Shown here one piece after another: positions 16,432 through 25,293 of a stretch of DNA of 46,673 bases. Within the stretch, counting starts at the first letter, position 1; every line of letters begins with the position of its first letter. The stretch comes from CAZDOD01 sp964506935 (lineage in GTDB: Bacteria > Desulfobacterota > Zymogenia > Zymogenales > Zymogenaceae), in contig CAZDOD010000001.1 in the NCBI GenBank assembly GCA_964506935.1, positions 1 to 46,673 on the forward strand, written 5' to 3'. The position numbers were made by a program, and so were the translations under genes. The notes below the pieces were generated by a model. It made no database searches and was not told the origin of the DNA. It worked only from the letters and a program-made list of their open reading frames with translations.

Positions 16432-18165
16432 TTATGATCTCCATAGAGAAATGTCTATATCGGGAAATATATTGTCCCTGTCTTCGGTATCGGCCAAAAA
16501 CTCCCACTCTCCGGGGTCGGGTTCTTTGCCGTCAGAGATCGTCTCCGCAATCTTCAACAACCTCGAAAAGTCAGCGAAATGTTCCGAAAACCTCGTCTCG
16601 GCATAGTCACGGGCGCTCCATGTGGAGATGAGAAACTGCCAATCGGAGCTCTCCATGAGGAGGAGTTCCCGCCCCATCTGTGCCGCGACCCTGGTCAGCC
16701 TCGGATCGGATTTTTCGGGTTTTGAATTTGCGATCTTTACCATCTTCCCTTCAGCCTCATAGATATGCTTCCATGTCCATGTGGTCCAGTCGTTGAACCA
16801 GATCCAGTGAAAACCTCCCTCGCCCCACGAACCCTCGGGCAAGGTGACGACCTTCTTGGAGGGGTATTTATTATAGTATTCCGAGAGTGTCATAAGCTCT
16901 ATCTCTTTATCTCTTGACAGCTCTTTTATGACGTTGTAAATGAAGCTCGGCCCCTCAAACCACCAGTGCCCGAATAGCTCGGTGTCATAGGGGGCGGTGA
17001 CTATTCCGGGGCGGCCGTATTCCTTTTGGAATTCAGAGAGGGTGCTTTTCACGAGCGATGCGAAGTGGGAGGCGTTCTCCCATAATCTACCCTTGACCTC
17101 TTCGGGATTATAGACGGCCTTTTCGCCGAGGTCGACCTTGGGGCCCGTGACCTTCCAGTATCGGTTTCCGCTGGGGAAGTGTTTCTTATGGAAGTCGAGG
17201 TAGTTTCCGTCCCCCGGGTATCCGTGCTCGCCGCTCCACACCACAATGGCGGTCTTTGGGTCCCTCGTGAAGATCGACGCACCCTTTAGCTTACTCTTGC
17301 CGCCGGCCGACGATACGAGATACGGCTCGTAGGGTGGTCGTGCCTCGTCGACCACGGTCTCAGGAAACTCCGACACGAAACGCTCCCATATCTCCCTGAG
17401 ATCCCCGAAGCGGTCGAGATAGGCCCCTATCGCTCGTCCCCCCTCGAGGAGGTGGGAATCGATGATGAAATAGTCAATCCCTTCATCGTAGAGGAATTCT
17501 TCGATCCCCTTTCTCATATATCCCTTTCCTGCGCCCTCAACCGGAAATTCCCAGAAGTAGGAGGGCCTGTATGCACATTCGGGGAGCCAGATCCCGCGCG
17601 GGGGGGTGCCGAAGTGCCTCTTATAGGTCTCCACCCCCAGCTTCACCTGCGCCCGCACCGCCTCGTCGTATCCCAGAAGCGGGAGGTAGCCGTGGGTCGC
17701 CGCACACGTGATTACCTCGATCGCCCCGTCGTCCTGGAGACGACGAAACGCCCCGATGACATCGGAGTTGTAGCGGGAGGTGAAGCTATCAAGGATCTCC
17801 GAGTAAAACGCCTCCCACATCTCCGCTAGTCCCTTCATATGAGTTTCGCCCCTTCTCGAAAAATCTTTTATGTCGTCTTTCGAGGCGTCTATCTTCTGTG
17901 TCAGATATGAGGTGAATCCACCTTTAAAGATCGGGGACGATAGCTGTTCGGCTAGTATCGGCGTTATACCTATCGTCACTTTCGGGGTGATCCCCTCCGA
18001 TTCGAGTTGGTTCAGGATATTCAAAAGCGGGACATATGTCTCGGCCGAGGCCTCGAAGAGCCAGTCGGTGCCGTGGGGCCATCTGCCGTGGTACAGGACG
18101 TATGGGAGATGGGAATGCAGGACGAAAGTAAAGGCCCCCTTCTTTTTTATTTTCTCATCCTTCAT
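16432..18165 (-). CDS. 1,4-alpha-glucan branching enzyme, GH57
   Basis: Creates alpha-1,6 branches in glucan using the GH57 fold. Seen: motif 1 HSHLPY (17-22), motif 3 WLPECAYRP with the expected nucleophile Glu196, motif 4 APYDTELFGHWWFEG with the acid/base Asp394, and a C-terminal DUF1957-type helical domain (about 420-530) with SEYYNKYP and FHWIWFNDWTTWTWKHI. These match the Thermus/Thermococcus branching enzyme subgroup rather than amylases. 577 residues. It overlaps the end of the upstream glucanotransferase gene by 11 bases and is followed by galT after 18. Confidence 0.9.
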   Translation of the reverse strand: MKDEKIKKKGAFTFVLHSHLPYVLYHGRWPHGTDWLFEASAETYVPLLNILNQLESEGITPKVTIGITPILAEQLSSPIFKGGFTSYLTQKIDASKDDIKDFSRRGETHMKGLAEMWEAFYSEILDSFTSRYNSDVIGAFRRLQDDGAIEVITCAATHGYLPLLGYDEAVRAQVKLGVETYKRHFGTPPRGIWLPECAYRPSYFWEFPVEGAGKGYMRKGIEEFLYDEGIDYFIIDSHLLEGGRAIGAYLDRFGDLREIWERFVSEFPETVVDEARPPYEPYLVSSAGGKSKLKGASIFTRDPKTAIVVWSGEHGYPGDGNYLDFHKKHFPSGNRYWKVTGPKVDLGEKAVYNPEEVKGRLWENASHFASLVKSTLSEFQKEYGRPGIVTAPYDTELFGHWWFEGPSFIYNVIKELSRDKEIELMTLSEYYNKYPSKKVVTLPEGSWGEGGFHWIWFNDWTTWTWKHIYEAEGKMVKIANSKPEKSDPRLTRVAAQMGRELLLMESSDWQFLISTWSARDYAETRFSEHFADFSRLLKIAETISDGKEPDPGEWEFLADTEDRDNIFPDIDISLWRS

Positions 18166-20284
18166 TATATACTCCTTTTTCTATCTTTGAGATCGTGATC
18201 GTAATCTCGATATTTTCCCTCGTCCCACCCCCGACCTTTATGGGAAAGGCCGGGATGATGGCGCTCCCCTGATAGGTGCGCTCCAGACCGCCCTCGGAGC
18301 GCGACGCCGTCTCCACCCCGAAGAATAAGAGTCTTGCGGGACGGGAGAGATCGATTTCGACCGAAAATCCGTCATATTCATTTACGAGAGAGAATTTCGA
18401 TACGTCATCGGCCTCGCCGCGCCCGGAGAGCTCAAACCTCTCTTTCCCAGGAAGGAGTAGATACCGCTTCGGATCTCTCCCGCCGAGGAGGGTGAGATTG
18501 AGTTCGGGGCAGAAATAGATCGCTCCCCCCTTTTCGGCCCTATCGGCAAGTGTGTATTCGACCTTAAGCTCCGGCCTCTCTGCGCATATAGTATACACTT
18601 TTTTTATCTCAAATGGAAATTTTCCATTGGCGCCGAGGACAGTACCATCCCTCAAAAGCGATATCGAGATATCGCTTTTATCTTTAGTCTTTTTTGAGAC
18701 ATCGTATGATCCGTCTGAGAAATCCCCGGCGTCGGGAAGCCTGTTATATATAATGTCATTTATATTCGGGGGCGATGTGAAGACCTTGTCTATAAAAGAA
18801 TATCGCGGATTTTTGTCATAGGTAAATAGGTCAAAGAGGCCTTCCTCTTTTATGACCATCCCCTCGTGGATGGATCTCGGCCCGTCTTGTGTATCCTCAT
18901 TGATATCATCCTTCGCCTCCTTGTGATATGCCTCGAATGTGCGGGACATGGTGTTGGTGAGGCAGAAGTCGAAATCCCTAAGATCGAAGTGAAATAGCGA
19001 TCCTCCACCCTTTGGCGATATGTAGGCCGAGAGGTGGGGCGTATTTATGAGTACCTCGTCAAATCCGTCGGCGTTGATGTCCAATATTTCGATTGAAGGC
19101 GGTTTTTTCCCATCGGCAATTTTTTCGGCCTTTGAGAGATTTTCGTATATTGCGTGTCGGAGGTAATTTAGATACAGTCCGCCGAATAGGCCGTGCCAGT
19201 AGGCACAGTTGCACTGTGCCTTAAAGAGGTATCTCTTCGCCTCGTCGGATGCGCCTTTGGTGAGGGCATTTACTTTTTTACTCACATAGAGCATCCTTTT
19301 GTGCATATTGTTGGATTCATGATATTTCGAGAGGAAGTTATTGAAAAAGCCTCCCCTGATAAATGGTCTTGCGTCATCCAACATCCCTTTTGCCTCTATC
19401 CTTTTGATGACATCTTTATATCTCAAGATAGCGTCCGGGGGGAGCGCCCATTCGGTCATCTCCTCGTAGCTTGCCGTGGGCAGATAAATCCTTCCAGTCG
19501 GGGGGAATCTATCGAGATATTCGGAGAAGGTCAAAAGATTGATCCAGTTCATGTTGTCCTCTATGGTCTTAAAAAAATCCTCCAGCCAGCCGTCTTTGAA
19601 GACCCATTCGTATGTCCCCGGCCATACCCCGAACTTTTCGCCGTCGTCGCCGTATACCACCCCGGCGCCGGGCCTCATATCGGAAACCTCTTTTAGCCTC
19701 GAAAGGGTCTCTTTCGGGTCGCGAAACGGGATGGTGTATCGGAGCACCTTGTCGATCGGGAAGACACACAGTCTGTGCCCCGAATATTCGGTGATATAGT
19801 AGCCGAAGAGGTCGATGTCCGAAAGCCCGGCGTAGCGGAAGTGAGTGTCGTCAAGCAGCGTGTATCTTATATTGAGGGGCTCGGTGATTTGGGGGAGCGT
19901 CGGCTCCCATACCCTCTCGGCAAGCCACATCCCCAATACCTCGGTCCCGAAGCGATTCTTTATGTGTTTTTTCATCATCTCTATCTGGCCGGCTGCGTCG
20001 ACCTTCGGGATGATCGAGATTATCGGTTCATAATAGGCACCGCCCAAAATCTCGACCTGACCCCGGGAGACTAGCTCACCAAGCGTGTCGAGATACTCGG
20101 GCCTGTTCTCCTCTATCCAGTCTAAGAGCGGGCCGGTGTTGTGCAGCGTTATTTTTATTTCGGGGTGTCTTTTGAGTGCTTCCAGAAACGGGCCGTAAGA
20201 GTGCTCGAAGGCGTCGGCGAAGACCCACCCAAAATTGCCCACCGGTTGGTGGTTGTGTATCCCGATCATGAGATTTATGCCCAT
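18155..20284 (-). CDS. 4-alpha-glucanotransferase, GH57 (with DUF1925/DUF1926-type C-terminus)
   Basis: Transfers maltooligosaccharide segments between alpha-1,4-glucans. With the ATG at 20282-20284 the nucleophile in WLAERVWEP is Glu123 and the acid/base in VVYGDDGEKFGVW is Asp214, the same numbers as in the Thermococcus litoralis enzyme; this decides the start, since the open frame runs 84 codons further into the neighbour. Motif 1 is HNHQP (10-14). A middle helical domain (about 290-400) and a large beta-sandwich C-terminus (from about 430) follow the family layout. 709 residues. Begins 4 bases after the upstream GH57 gene stops. Confidence 0.92.
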   Translation of the reverse strand: MGINLMIGIHNHQPVGNFGWVFADAFEHSYGPFLEALKRHPEIKITLHNTGPLLDWIEENRPEYLDTLGELVSRGQVEILGGAYYEPIISIIPKVDAAGQIEMMKKHIKNRFGTEVLGMWLAERVWEPTLPQITEPLNIRYTLLDDTHFRYAGLSDIDLFGYYITEYSGHRLCVFPIDKVLRYTIPFRDPKETLSRLKEVSDMRPGAGVVYGDDGEKFGVWPGTYEWVFKDGWLEDFFKTIEDNMNWINLLTFSEYLDRFPPTGRIYLPTASYEEMTEWALPPDAILRYKDVIKRIEAKGMLDDARPFIRGGFFNNFLSKYHESNNMHKRMLYVSKKVNALTKGASDEAKRYLFKAQCNCAYWHGLFGGLYLNYLRHAIYENLSKAEKIADGKKPPSIEILDINADGFDEVLINTPHLSAYISPKGGGSLFHFDLRDFDFCLTNTMSRTFEAYHKEAKDDINEDTQDGPRSIHEGMVIKEEGLFDLFTYDKNPRYSFIDKVFTSPPNINDIIYNRLPDAGDFSDGSYDVSKKTKDKSDISISLLRDGTVLGANGKFPFEIKKVYTICAERPELKVEYTLADRAEKGGAIYFCPELNLTLLGGRDPKRYLLLPGKERFELSGRGEADDVSKFSLVNEYDGFSVEIDLSRPARLLFFGVETASRSEGGLERTYQGSAIIPAFPIKVGGGTRENIEITITISKIEKGVYNEG

Positions 20285-20288
20285 TTCT

Positions 20289-22469
20289 TTATGCGCTCCA
20301 GTTTTGAAGTTCAAAGTCACTGTCGGGGATCTCGGTCTCGAGGCTACCCCGATCGGGATAGCGGGAGATATTGACCCCATCCGATCTGATCTCGAAAAAG
20401 AATCTGAATGCCCGGCCCTCGCCAATGCCGAGCGCGGAGAAGGGGATGCCCAATTCTGTGATCTTTTCGATCCCGATATTCGTAAACTCGCCGATTTTTT
20501 CGTATCTCCCCTTCTCGGCAAATACGAGGAGGTCATATTTTTCCTCTCCCCTTTTTAGTGGGAAAGTTATCAAAAAGCCCCCAACTATATTGTCTTTTTT
20601 CAACTCTGTATCAATATAGAGGTGGACAAAGAGGCCCGAATCGAAAGCAGAAGACTCTTTGGGATCGAGCCTCACGTAGAAGCTATCTCGTGAAAAGCCG
20701 AAGTAGATACATTCGATCACTTTCGGCCCGCCGTGCATCGAGCCCTTGGAGTAGGAGATCTCATAATACCCGGCGTTCTCCCACTCGTAAAAGTCATCTA
20801 TCTTGCCGTTTGTGTCGGGTTCTATAAATCCTAACGGGGCTCTTGTCTCTGCGATCCTTTTATCCCCCTTTATCGGATGCGACAGGATCTCGAGCGGCTC
20901 CTTTTTGAGCGCGCGAAATACGCTTGAGAGGTGTTCCCTGAATAGAGAGTCGAACTCGTCGCCGACGTCGGTGTGAAATTCGTCGCCGAACCACCAGAAC
21001 CAGTCACTCCCCTCGGCGGCGTAGATTCCCTCCCACGCCTTTTTGAGATCCTCCTCCGAAGCCCCGGTCTCTTTTGCCTTGATCAAAAAATCCCTCGTAA
21101 GTTTAAGATAATCCCATGCACGGTTGTCCTCGGGGTGACCAATCCATATGCCGAAGTTGTGGTTTATCCACGATCCCGAATGGAGGTTGTCTATCGTGCG
21201 ATTCGGCGGGTGTTCTTTAATATAGTCTCCGATCGTCGCAGGGGCGATTCCGCTATCCCTATTGGACAGGGCCTCATAGACGCCCCTAAGGAAACCCTCA
21301 CCTCCATCGGGATACCCTTCCCATGGGTTTTCGCCGTCTAAGATCACGACGATAAGGGTGGGTTTGCCTTTGCGCCCCTTAGCGATCTCTCTTATCTGTC
21401 CGATGAAATCTGTGGCGGCCAATTTGGGATCGTTTTTGCCGTAAGAAAAGCTGATGAGGTCTGAAAGCCTTTTATCCCGAAAGACGATAGAGACTTCCCT
21501 CCCGTCGTGCACGGCCGTGTAGGGGAAGTAGATATCCTTCGGCCCTTTATCGGTGATATGGGAGTTCGCAAGGACGTCCTCGTCGGACGCTATCCACTCG
21601 ATCCCAAGATCGCAAAAGATCGGGATCACCTCGGGGGAGACCGATCCCTCCGAGGGCCACATCCCCCTTGGCCTGTGGCCTATTTTCTGGGCGAAAAATG
21701 ACAGTCCCATCTCGACCTGTGCGTGGGCGTCTTCGGGGTGGGCGAAGTCCGTCGGGAGCTTGGCATCCGGCATCGCCCTCTTTGCCGATTCCGTGTTTAT
21801 AACTAGGGGGAGGATAGGGTGATAATATGGACTCGTGGTAAGCTCGACGATCCCCTCATAGGAGGCCTTCTTATAAAGCGGGATAAGCCTTTTCATCACC
21901 TCAAAATGCGTATCGATGATAGAGGCCCTGTCGTCTTGTGAAAAATTCCTCCCCTTCTTAATAAGCTCATCAATGTGTGGGAAATCCCTTTTCACGAAAT
22001 ATCCGCACCAGCTGAGGTTGAAGAGGGCCTGTAGGTCTCCGATATCGGCGTCGGAGAAGATGGACGAAAACTTATCCATGTCGTCCTTTTTTAATATTTC
22101 CATCCTCTTTTCGAGGAGCTCGCGGTATCTCGGATGGGGATGGATTTGGGTGTCCCATCGGTTCATAAAGAAATTTTTTATGATAAAGGCCTTCTCGGAA
22201 GGGATGAGCTCCTTCGGGTCCTTCATCGTGAGATCAACAAATATATCTCTTGCCTCTCCCGAGGCGTACTCTTCGATCTGTTTTAACAAGGATGGGACGA
22301 GGTTTATCGTCATTTTCATCTGGGGATATTCGAGGGCGAGGCGCACCATGTCGTAGTATCCCTTTACCCCGTGGAGCCTCGTGAAGGGGAGGACATACTC
22401 CTCGGTCCGCGGATTCTTATAGATTGGTTGGTGCATGTGCCATAGGAAGGCCACACTGAGGTCACTCAA
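20289..22469 (-). CDS. GH57 amylopullulanase/alpha-amylase-type protein with C-terminal beta domain
   Basis: Alpha-glucan hydrolase or transferase of the long GH57 group. Seen: motif 1 HMHQP, motif 3 MWPSEGSVS with Glu274, motif 4 VVILDGENPWEGYPDGG with Asp378, and WFWWFGDEFHTD. The last ~190 residues (from about 540) form a separate, probably beta-rich domain with a FIEPDTNGKIDDFYEW opening, reminiscent of the glucodextranase/amylopullulanase accessory domain thought to bind carbohydrate. No signal peptide, so it is predicted intracellular and to act on stored glucan. Start is a TTG at 22467-22469 with GGAGGT six bases upstream. 726 residues. Confidence 0.87.
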   Translation of the reverse strand: MSDLSVAFLWHMHQPIYKNPRTEEYVLPFTRLHGVKGYYDMVRLALEYPQMKMTINLVPSLLKQIEEYASGEARDIFVDLTMKDPKELIPSEKAFIIKNFFMNRWDTQIHPHPRYRELLEKRMEILKKDDMDKFSSIFSDADIGDLQALFNLSWCGYFVKRDFPHIDELIKKGRNFSQDDRASIIDTHFEVMKRLIPLYKKASYEGIVELTTSPYYHPILPLVINTESAKRAMPDAKLPTDFAHPEDAHAQVEMGLSFFAQKIGHRPRGMWPSEGSVSPEVIPIFCDLGIEWIASDEDVLANSHITDKGPKDIYFPYTAVHDGREVSIVFRDKRLSDLISFSYGKNDPKLAATDFIGQIREIAKGRKGKPTLIVVILDGENPWEGYPDGGEGFLRGVYEALSNRDSGIAPATIGDYIKEHPPNRTIDNLHSGSWINHNFGIWIGHPEDNRAWDYLKLTRDFLIKAKETGASEEDLKKAWEGIYAAEGSDWFWWFGDEFHTDVGDEFDSLFREHLSSVFRALKKEPLEILSHPIKGDKRIAETRAPLGFIEPDTNGKIDDFYEWENAGYYEISYSKGSMHGGPKVIECIYFGFSRDSFYVRLDPKESSAFDSGLFVHLYIDTELKKDNIVGGFLITFPLKRGEEKYDLLVFAEKGRYEKIGEFTNIGIEKITELGIPFSALGIGEGRAFRFFFEIRSDGVNISRYPDRGSLETEIPDSDFELQNWSA

Positions 22470-22472
22470 GGC

Positions 22473-25028
22473 TTACCTCCCGCCGTAATTGATAAGGGGT
22501 ATCTCCCCTTCCTTCAACTTCGATTCAGGTTCAATCTCTACGATTTCTCTTTCGAGAGAAACCTTATATTCCGTGACCTTTTTTGGGGAAAGCTTGAAAA
22601 TGGGCGATATTTTTACACCTGACTGGTGATAGCCCAGCCGGGAGTGATTATCGAACACGAAGCCCTTATAGAATCGGTGAACGGCCGGAGATATCTCCAT
22701 ATCATCCATAAGGGTGGTGGTTTCGTCGACGAAGCTGTATGTGTGGACATCGTAGAATCTGCCGTAAAGGGGAGTTTTTATCGTGAGGATATATTTGAGC
22801 TGTGCCGGGGGGAAGATCGTCTCGGTAATCTCCTTTTGGTTGAAGGTTTTCCCGTCTTCGGCAAAATTGGTAACGTTGTATTTCAGGCCTATCTTTCTCC
22901 CGATATTGTTCCCGCTCACCTTTATGAAGGATTCGAGTTTCCCGTCGATATCGTCTGCGGGCGTTACCGAGTTTACGAGTTCCGGAACGAAGAAGATCTT
23001 CTCCCAGATAGGGTCGTCCTCATTATTAAGTTTCGTGACGGTAAACTTCACCGAGAAGCTGTCTTCCAAGACGGTGAAGGTCTTTGATAGAGACACCTTG
23101 AGGTCTTTTCCGTCACCCACCGCAAGTTTCTGTTCCGCAGCCATCGTGACGACGAGTGCGTCGTCTTTGACGGAGTAGTCTTTTATATCAAAAATCTGGT
23201 AGTCAAATGAACCGACCACCCTGATCTCGCCCGAATCTTCCCTCATGATGAAATTTGCCCTATATGCATCACGGCAGTATTCCACACGGGAGTCCTCCTC
23301 TTCGAGGAAGACGCAGAGCTCGCTGTCCGGCTCTGTGTGGATGAGGCACTGGCTGTAAAAGCCGGTAGCGGGAAACATCGGCATCTCGGTGACTAGTGTC
23401 TTTGCGGCGGCGAGTATCCTCTTAAAATCCATACCCTTGAAATATGGGGAGTGGATCTGGTGGTGGATGACTGTGCCGGCCAATTTGGAGATAACAAGAA
23501 ATTGCTGGTCGTTGTTGATGACCACCTCATCATTGCCGTCAAAGTCCCAGTCGACTATCTCCATGCTGGTTTTCGGGAAGTCCCCCCAGGTCTCGGATAT
23601 CTCGGCAAGCAGGTAATCCGCAAGCCTGTCTGCAACGGCGATATAGGCGAGGCCCGTGAGGTCATAGTATGTGCAGGAGCCGAAGTTCGGGTGACGCGAC
23701 GCCCAGCGGGGATCCTCCTGATACACGAGGTTCCTGATGGTATGGATCAGGTCATAGGCCAAAAGCACGTCTTCGGGGTAATATTCCGCCATGAATATCC
23801 TGATTAGATCGTACCTGTTTCGGGAAGATAAGACGGTCGAAGTGACCTCCGACATCAGGATATGAGTTATCTTCCCCTTGACATCGCTCGCCACGCGGTC
23901 GAGCACCACCTTCTCTACCAGCTCCTGAGCCTTACCCAGGCCCCTGAGACACGAGATGACCCTCCTCAGCTTAGGGTCACCGAACGTGACGCCGCGTATC
24001 CCCCGCTTCATAGTCCAGTTCTCAAACTCCTGATAGCTCGTGCTCGTCTTTATGGGGTATGTATCGAGATAGCCGTATTTATCGAAATATTCCTTCATGC
24101 TGGTAAATGAGGCCTCGCCCGATTCCATGACCAGGTGGAAGAACTCCCTCATCCATTCGCTGTCTGCCTTTGGCTCGCGGCTCCACTGTCCGAAGAGCTC
24201 GGCGTCGTTGAAGATAAACATGAGGGGAGGTGTTTTTTTGTTCGATTTCATGTAGATGAGGTCAGCCGCGGTCCTCGCCCTTTTTGCGATGAGGTCTAGA
24301 TACTCTTGCGGCGTGCAGGTCGGGTCAGAGCCGAATATCGGCCGCCTCTTTAGGAGGAAATAACGAAGCTCACTGTGAATTGGCACGACATAAAAGGGCT
24401 TTCCGATGATCTCGTCCCGGTAGATCGAAAAGAGGGCGTCTTTTCTGAAATAGGGCATGGTGGATTTCAGGGCGGGATCGACCACCCCGAAGTGCTTGAA
24501 ACTCAGGTTCTCCTCTTCAAGGTTCGAGAAGTATGGGGTGAAGAAGGTCTCCACATCGAGGTAATATATTGGAGTCGCTCCCAGATCCTCCATCGCTGTA
24601 CTGACGAGGTAGAGGAGGGCCTCGCCGGCCTCCCTCTCTACGATGTGGAAGCCGTCCCAGTCTTTGCTCGAGACGCCGAAAAACCTCTCGGTGGCGTGAC
24701 TGTATCTGACTATCTGGAAGTGTGTGTCATCCATTCGCGATGAGAGCTGGGGGAATGACTCATCAATAAGGCCGCCTACGATCTTTACCTTCCCCGCCTT
24801 GACCTCTTGTTTCATCCTTGAGAGGAAATCTTTCTCGTATCTAGAGGCGTAGTTGATGAGGGGGCCTGAGATATGGAAATTGAGCTTGAGCCCCTCGCCC
24901 TTTATCCCCTCCAGAAGTTCCATCATGGGATAGTAGCAGTTTTTAAAAACATCGTCCCGAACATGCTGGAGTTGAAAATGCGGCTGATGGAAGTGGAGAC
25001 ACAGGGCTATATAAAAATTGTCAGACAT
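22473..25028 (-). CDS. Divergent GH57 protein of unknown specificity
   Basis: Related to the 4-alpha-glucanotransferase two genes downstream but clearly distinct. Seen: motif 1 LHFHQPHF (11-18), HIVEREAG with Glu131 at the nucleophile position (the Trp and following aromatic of the usual WLAERVWEP are lost), and FIFNDAELFGQWS with Asp275 at the acid/base position. The middle and C-terminal parts match the paralogue in outline (IVDWDFDGNDEVVINN here, ILDINADGFDEVLINT there). 851 residues, about 140 longer than the paralogue, no signal peptide. First gene after a consensus promoter. Both catalytic acids are present, so an active enzyme is likely; the reaction is not predictable. Confidence 0.82.
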   Translation of the reverse strand: MSDNFYIALCLHFHQPHFQLQHVRDDVFKNCYYPMMELLEGIKGEGLKLNFHISGPLINYASRYEKDFLSRMKQEVKAGKVKIVGGLIDESFPQLSSRMDDTHFQIVRYSHATERFFGVSSKDWDGFHIVEREAGEALLYLVSTAMEDLGATPIYYLDVETFFTPYFSNLEEENLSFKHFGVVDPALKSTMPYFRKDALFSIYRDEIIGKPFYVVPIHSELRYFLLKRRPIFGSDPTCTPQEYLDLIAKRARTAADLIYMKSNKKTPPLMFIFNDAELFGQWSREPKADSEWMREFFHLVMESGEASFTSMKEYFDKYGYLDTYPIKTSTSYQEFENWTMKRGIRGVTFGDPKLRRVISCLRGLGKAQELVEKVVLDRVASDVKGKITHILMSEVTSTVLSSRNRYDLIRIFMAEYYPEDVLLAYDLIHTIRNLVYQEDPRWASRHPNFGSCTYYDLTGLAYIAVADRLADYLLAEISETWGDFPKTSMEIVDWDFDGNDEVVINNDQQFLVISKLAGTVIHHQIHSPYFKGMDFKRILAAAKTLVTEMPMFPATGFYSQCLIHTEPDSELCVFLEEEDSRVEYCRDAYRANFIMREDSGEIRVVGSFDYQIFDIKDYSVKDDALVVTMAAEQKLAVGDGKDLKVSLSKTFTVLEDSFSVKFTVTKLNNEDDPIWEKIFFVPELVNSVTPADDIDGKLESFIKVSGNNIGRKIGLKYNVTNFAEDGKTFNQKEITETIFPPAQLKYILTIKTPLYGRFYDVHTYSFVDETTTLMDDMEISPAVHRFYKGFVFDNHSRLGYHQSGVKISPIFKLSPKKVTEYKVSLEREIVEIEPESKLKEGEIPLINYGGR

Positions 25029-25089
25029 GAGAAATCTCTGCCGTTAAAAAGTTTTTTAAACTGTGTCTATCCATTTAAGACAAACAATA

Positions 25090-25118
25090 ATTATACTTCT
25101 TGATTATATGTGTGTCAA
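25090..25118 (-). promoter_or_regulatory. Perfect-consensus sigma-70 promoter of the GH57 operon
   Basis: On the minus strand TTGACA (25113-25118), 17-base spacer, TATAAT (25090-25095): every consensus position matches. The predicted start near 25083 leaves a leader of about 55 bases. The flanking 25029-25293 region is AT-rich and otherwise holds only the divergent promoter of the penicillin acylase gene. Confidence 0.88.
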
Positions 25119-25126
25119 TGGTAAAA
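25112..25126 (-). repeat. 15-base element shared with the TonB-like gene promoter (copy 2)
   Basis: Second identical copy of the minus-strand 15-mer TTTTACCATTGACAC (other copy 7469-7483), again spanning the -35 hexamer and the bases just upstream. Confidence 0.7.
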
Positions 25127-25223
25127 GGAGGCTCGAGTCTATGTGTTGATGTGTTTTAAAAATATCTTTCATAAATATCATAGTTGCTTTTTTTAGAAAT
25201 TAAGATATTTGTATAATAAATGT

Positions 25224-25252
25224 TTGACTTTTATTCGGTGAAACTCTAAAAT
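25224..25252 (+). promoter_or_regulatory. Sigma-70-type promoter for the penicillin acylase gene
   Basis: TTGACT (25224-25229), 17-base spacer, TAAAAT (25247-25252). Predicted start near 25259; an AGGAGG Shine-Dalgarno at 25284-25289 precedes the ATG at 25294. Confidence 0.72.
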
Positions 25253-25293
25253 TTTACATTATTAATTAATTATGAGAAAGCACAGGAGGGTGT

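Noticed and set aside
20285..20536. 84-codon upstream extension of the 4-alpha-glucanotransferase frame
   Set aside because: It overlaps the upstream GH57 gene; starting at 20284 gives catalytic residues with the same numbers as the characterised Thermococcus enzyme.
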